This document shows positions 6,614-8,676 of a stretch of DNA of 8,676 bases, piece by piece. Below the pieces are notes generated by a model, which was not told the DNA's origin, did no database searches, and saw only the letters and a program-made list of their open reading frames with translations. The stretch covers positions 1 to 8,676 of the forward strand of contig CAZTLA010000127.1 of assembly GCA_964614365.1 (NCBI GenBank), read 5' to 3'. The position numbers were made by a program, and so were the translations under genes. Every line of letters begins with the position of its first letter. Position 1 is the stretch's first letter. The stretch is from JACQWR01 sp964614365 (lineage in GTDB: Bacteria; Desulfobacterota; Syntrophia; Syntrophales; JACQWR01).

Positions 6614-7122
6614 AACTCTCCGCGAAACTATTGACCGCAAAAGTATTGATGAGCCTCGGCCTGGTCTTGGTAACGGCCTACATGGTTGTTACCGCCCTGC
6701 AGTGGCCGTTCAAAACCGCGCTGTTTCCCATCGTCCTCGGCATCCCGGTGTTCTGCATGGCTCTCGCCGTATTTCTCCTGGAGCTGTTCGGCAAGGATAA
6801 GGAAAAGGGCAGCGCTCAGGCCCTGGACTTCCGGCTTTCCGAGCACGAGGACGAGTCCCTCGCGATCAGGCGGACGATCGGGATGTTTCTCTGGATCCTC
6901 GGGTGGTTTTTTCTCATCCTGCTGGTGGGGTTCTCGCTCAGCATTCCCATCTTTTTCATTGCCTTTATGCGATTGAAGTACCGGGAGAGTTGGATGCTCA
7001 CGATCATCCTGACCGCGGTTGCCTGGGCGTTTTTTTACGGCCTGTTCATATGGCTTCTCGACACCCCCTTTGCGGACGGATGGTTGCAGCGGGGATTGAC
7101 GGCTCTCGGCATCCTGAACTGA
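6610..7122 (+). CDS. tctB: TTT small membrane subunit (TctB family)
   Basis: This 170-residue membrane protein is the poorly conserved partner of TctA. Hydrophobic segments lie at about 12-30, 37-59, 90-118 and 128-150, with a charged, acidic loop at 60-89 (GKDKEKG ... SEHEDES). This is the usual four-helix TctB arrangement with a hydrophilic middle loop. The order tctA then tctB and the four-base overlap (TTGA, 6610-6613) point to coupled translation and a stoichiometric complex. The start is TTG because of the well-placed AAGGAGG and the overlap; ATG 6649 (residue 14) is the alternative. Sequence conservation in this family is low, so the call rests mainly on topology, size and position beside tctA. 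Confidence 0.88.
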   Translation: MKLSAKLLTAKVLMSLGLVLVTAYMVVTALQWPFKTALFPIVLGIPVFCMALAVFLLELFGKDKEKGSAQALDFRLSEHEDESLAIRRTIGMFLWILGWFFLILLVGFSLSIPIFFIAFMRLKYRESWMLTIILTAVAWAFFYGLFIWLLDTPFADGWLQRGLTALGILN

Positions 7123-7176
7123 TCGGAGACCTCTGCGGGAGCGGGTGAATAAGGGCGCCTCGGATAGGAAGTTTGA

Positions 7177-7214
7177 CCCCGTGTCTGCCCCTGATGCCAG
7201 GGGCAGACACGGGG
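7177..7214. repeat. Perfect 17-bp palindromic hairpin, REP-like unit or terminator-like stem
   Basis: Bases 7177-7193 (ccccgtgtctgcccctg) are the exact reverse complement of 7198-7214, separated by a four-base loop atgc. The flanks extend the stem: ttga on the left pairs with tcaa on the right if one A is bulged. No T-run follows, so a plain intrinsic terminator is less likely, although the position 54 bases after the tctB stop would suit 3'-end protection. GTGTCTGCCCC/GGGGCAGACAC palindromes of this style are, from memory, typical of REP sequences mobilised by RAYT (REP-associated tyrosine) transposases. Only one copy is in the window, so repetition is not shown here. Confidence 0.7.
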
Positions 7215-7408
7215 ATCAACAGGAACCCCGGGTGATTGTTTAACGGCTTCCCGGGAATTTACCTCGCCTCCCCGCGGCGACGCCCCTCACCACACCCGGA
7301 TAGAGCGGTCATTTAAAATCAAACAAACCTACGCCTTAACGAAGGCAAAATTCCTCAAACACGGAGATGTCCGGGAAAGCGCTATGCGTGGATCCCGCCG
7401 GCGAGTCC

Positions 7409-7436
7409 TTGATATCATCCGGAGCTTCATTATTAT
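7409..7436 (+). promoter_or_regulatory. Possible sigma70-type promoter for receptor 3
   Basis: TTGATA (7409-7414) and TATTAT (7431-7436) each match the consensus at five of six positions and are 16 bases apart, about 90 bases before the receptor 3 start. A second possible -10, TATGAT at 7493-7498, lacks a good -35. The long gap after tctB makes an independent promoter plausible, but the hexamer matches alone are weak evidence. Confidence 0.35.
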
Positions 7437-7512
7437 ACCTCTCGTTGAACATAAATAGTTGATCGGAACCGACCGCGCTCTGTTCCCACGCCTATGATCT
7501 CTATTGTATAAC

Positions 7513-7519
7513 AAGGAGG
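7513..7519 (+). promoter_or_regulatory. Ribosome binding site that fixes the receptor 3 start
   Basis: AAGGAGG lies eight bases before ATG 7528. The ATG at 7522 is only two bases away and the TTG at 7504 lies upstream of the site, so ATG 7528 is chosen. Confidence 0.85.
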
Positions 7520-7527
7520 TAATGACC

Positions 7528-8571
7528 ATGTTCCTGAAGAAGATTCTCTTAAAAACCGGAATCCTGAGTATTGCGATAGTGCTTTCCCTTGTTTTGATGC
7601 CTTTCTCCGGTGTTATAGGCCAGACCGTGGATCCGGACCTGCAATTCTATGAAGGCAAAACAGTTACGGTTATTGTCGCAACCAAGGCCGGAGGCGGCTA
7701 TGATGCCTATGCCCGCATGGCGGCCCCGTACTTCAAGAAATATCTTCCGAAGAGCATTGTCATTGTAAAAAATGTGCCCGGAGCAGGCCACATCATCGGC
7801 GCGAATGAGATATCCAGGAGTAAGCCCGAAGGCCTGACATTCGGCTGGGCAAATTACAAGGGATTGATATTCAGTCAGCTTGCAAAGGTGGAGGGAATCA
7901 AATTTGATCTGAATAAATTCTCCTGGCTGGCAAATGTAGCTTCCGAGCCTCAAGTCTTTATCGTAGGGAAGAAAACTCCCTATAAGTCGGTCACTGACCT
8001 GAAGACGGCAAAAAAACCTGTCGTCATGGGCGCTGCAGGCGTGGGGAGCTCATCCTACAATTACTCCCTGATGCTCAGCAAGGTTGTGGGGTTTCCCCTC
8101 AATATCATTCCCGGATATGGAGGGTCCGAAGTGGATATGGCAATGATGCGAGGCGAGGTGGAAGGCCAGATCGGCGCCTATGACAACTTGCGACCGATGA
8201 TTGAAAATGACGAGGCCCGGATTCTCCTGGTTCTCAGCAGAAATAAGGCGCCTCAGTTTCCGGATGTGCCCCTGCTCTCAAGTTTCGTGACGCCGGAGAA
8301 CCAGGACCTGGCCAATCTGATGTATGCCATGGCCGAACTGGGGCGTCCCATCGCCGCACCGCCGAATATGCCGCCGGGCAGGCTGAAGGCGCTCCGCGGG
8401 GCACTGGAAAAGAGTTTTAAAGACCCCGAGCTCCTTGCTATCTCAAAAAAAATGAAGCTGCCTATCACGTACATCCCCGGAGAGGCCACAAGGCAATTAT
8501 TCGCCAACGCGTTGAAGCAACCGCCTCAGGTAATTAAGATGGTAAAAGAATTATCCGAATCGGAAAAATAG
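7528..8571 (+). CDS. TTT-family periplasmic solute receptor 3, divergent from receptors 1 and 2
   Basis: This 347-residue binding protein belongs to the same broad receptor class. The signal peptide covers about residues 1-31 (KK near the start, hydrophobic core TGILSIAIVLSLVLMPF, likely cleavage VIG|Q). The mature N-terminus is longer than in the other two receptors (QTVDPDLQ) before FYEGKTVTVIVATKAGGGYD (40-59). Other family segments are VKNVPGAGHIIGANEISRSK, PEGLTFGWANYKGLIFSQ, GIKFDLNKFSWLANVASEPQ, MMRGEVEGQIGAYDNLRPMI, AAPPNMPPGRLKALRGALEKSF and LKQPPQVIKMV. Shared blocks with receptors 1/2 are shorter and the end lacks their VKF tail, so it is an older paralog. It looks more A/T-rich than tctA. 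It has no permease of its own in view and may share the TctA/TctB pair, as is common for TTT receptors. Confidence 0.9.
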   Translation: MFLKKILLKTGILSIAIVLSLVLMPFSGVIGQTVDPDLQFYEGKTVTVIVATKAGGGYDAYARMAAPYFKKYLPKSIVIVKNVPGAGHIIGANEISRSKPEGLTFGWANYKGLIFSQLAKVEGIKFDLNKFSWLANVASEPQVFIVGKKTPYKSVTDLKTAKKPVVMGAAGVGSSSYNYSLMLSKVVGFPLNIIPGYGGSEVDMAMMRGEVEGQIGAYDNLRPMIENDEARILLVLSRNKAPQFPDVPLLSSFVTPENQDLANLMYAMAELGRPIAAPPNMPPGRLKALRGALEKSFKDPELLAISKKMKLPITYIPGEATRQLFANALKQPPQVIKMVKELSESEK

Positions 8572-8625
8572 GCATCGGGCAGTCAAGGATGGCGCTGGCG
8601 GGGCAAAAGACGGCGCTTTACTATT

Positions 8626-8676
8626 GTGCGCCCGGCAGGGCGCACACACTTGGAGGTGGAAGTCCTCTACTCGCCC
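8626..8676 (+). mobile_element. 5' end of a group II intron, continuing past the window
   Basis: From 8626 the sequence starts with GTGCG, the conserved first five bases of group II introns. It immediately forms a perfect 8-bp stem (8626-8633 with 8638-8645, loop ggca), then a second stem (8651-8656 tggagg with 8664-8669 cctcta) around a ggaagt loop. This order closely resembles the 5' end of bacterial group II introns, where a GTGCGCCC hairpin is followed by a ggaggtgaaagtcctc-type segment in domain I. The ribozyme core, any reverse transcriptase ORF and the 3' end would lie to the right. It begins 54 bases after the receptor 3 stop, so no visible gene is interrupted. Confidence 0.7.

Larger units (their letters stand above)
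7123..7527. other. Non-coding interval of about 400 bases between tctB and receptor 3
   Basis: I see no convincing gene here. A 66-codon open frame on the - strand (7329-7529) begins inside the receptor 3 ribosome binding site, is rich in Arg and resembles no family I know. The interval contains the perfect hairpin at 7177-7214, two copies of the self-complementary CCCGGG (near 7226 and 7250) and an A/T-richer right half with a possible promoter. Its composition changes from G+C-rich on the left to more A/T-rich towards receptor 3, which may mark a join between segments of different origin. Confidence 0.6.

Noticed and set aside
5423..6640. A 405-codon open frame on the minus strand opposite tctA
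   Set aside because: It has a His/Asp/Gly/Gln-rich composition typical of antisense to a hydrophobic membrane protein, no family resemblance, and lies wholly opposite a secure TctA gene.
7329..7529. A 66-codon minus-strand frame in the tctB-receptor 3 gap
   Set aside because: It is Arg-rich, overlaps the receptor 3 ribosome binding site and probable promoter, and shows no recognisable motif.
1..8676. CRISPR arrays, tRNA or rRNA genes
   Set aside because: I saw no regularly spaced direct repeats, no tRNA cloverleaf or TTCGA-type T-loop in the gaps, and no conserved rRNA segments.

Overview
The window is a gram-negative style transport locus, with all intact genes on the + strand and well-formed Shine-Dalgarno sites. 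Its core is a tripartite tricarboxylate transporter (TTT) system: two tandem periplasmic receptors, a large TctA permease, a small TctB subunit, and a third receptor about 400 bases further on. Upstream lie a two-domain cupin protein and a gene that is clearly EutA-like (reactivating factor of B12-dependent ethanolamine ammonia-lyase) over most of its length. The TTT equipment implies an outer membrane and periplasm. Gene style and the high but uneven G+C suggest a proteobacterium or Desulfobacterota-like environmental genome. That placement is inference; no taxonomic marker is present.

Layout. Bases 1-70 encode the N-terminal Rossmann motif of CoaBC/Dfp, which then breaks off. Bases 70-380 are a mosaic stretch I cannot assign. 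From about 385 to 1695 the EutA-like gene reads cleanly to its natural C-terminus, but its N-terminal phosphate-binding segment is missing. The bicupin gene (1731-2843) follows after 35 bases, and a hairpin overlaps its stop codon. Receptor 1 (2965-3972), receptor 2 (4020-5024), tctA (5102-6613) and tctB (6610-7122, TTG start overlapping the tctA stop) look like one operon. Bases 7123-7527 hold no convincing gene, but contain a perfect 17-bp hairpin resembling a REP-type palindrome and a possible sigma70-type promoter. Receptor 3 is at 7528-8571. Bases 8626-8676 look like the 5' end of a group II intron running out of the window.

Working model. The receptors capture a small, probably carboxylated solute in the periplasm and deliver it to a shared TctA/TctB permease. 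The bicupin and the EutA-like protein could act on the imported compound or on an enzyme handling it. No ethanolamine ammonia-lyase subunit gene (eutB/eutC) is in view, so the EutA-like gene is either a relic or serves another enzyme elsewhere. The left edge (two truncated genes abutting) and the right edge (group II intron, palindromic repeat) suggest a rearranged accessory region or, at the left, possibly an assembly chimera.
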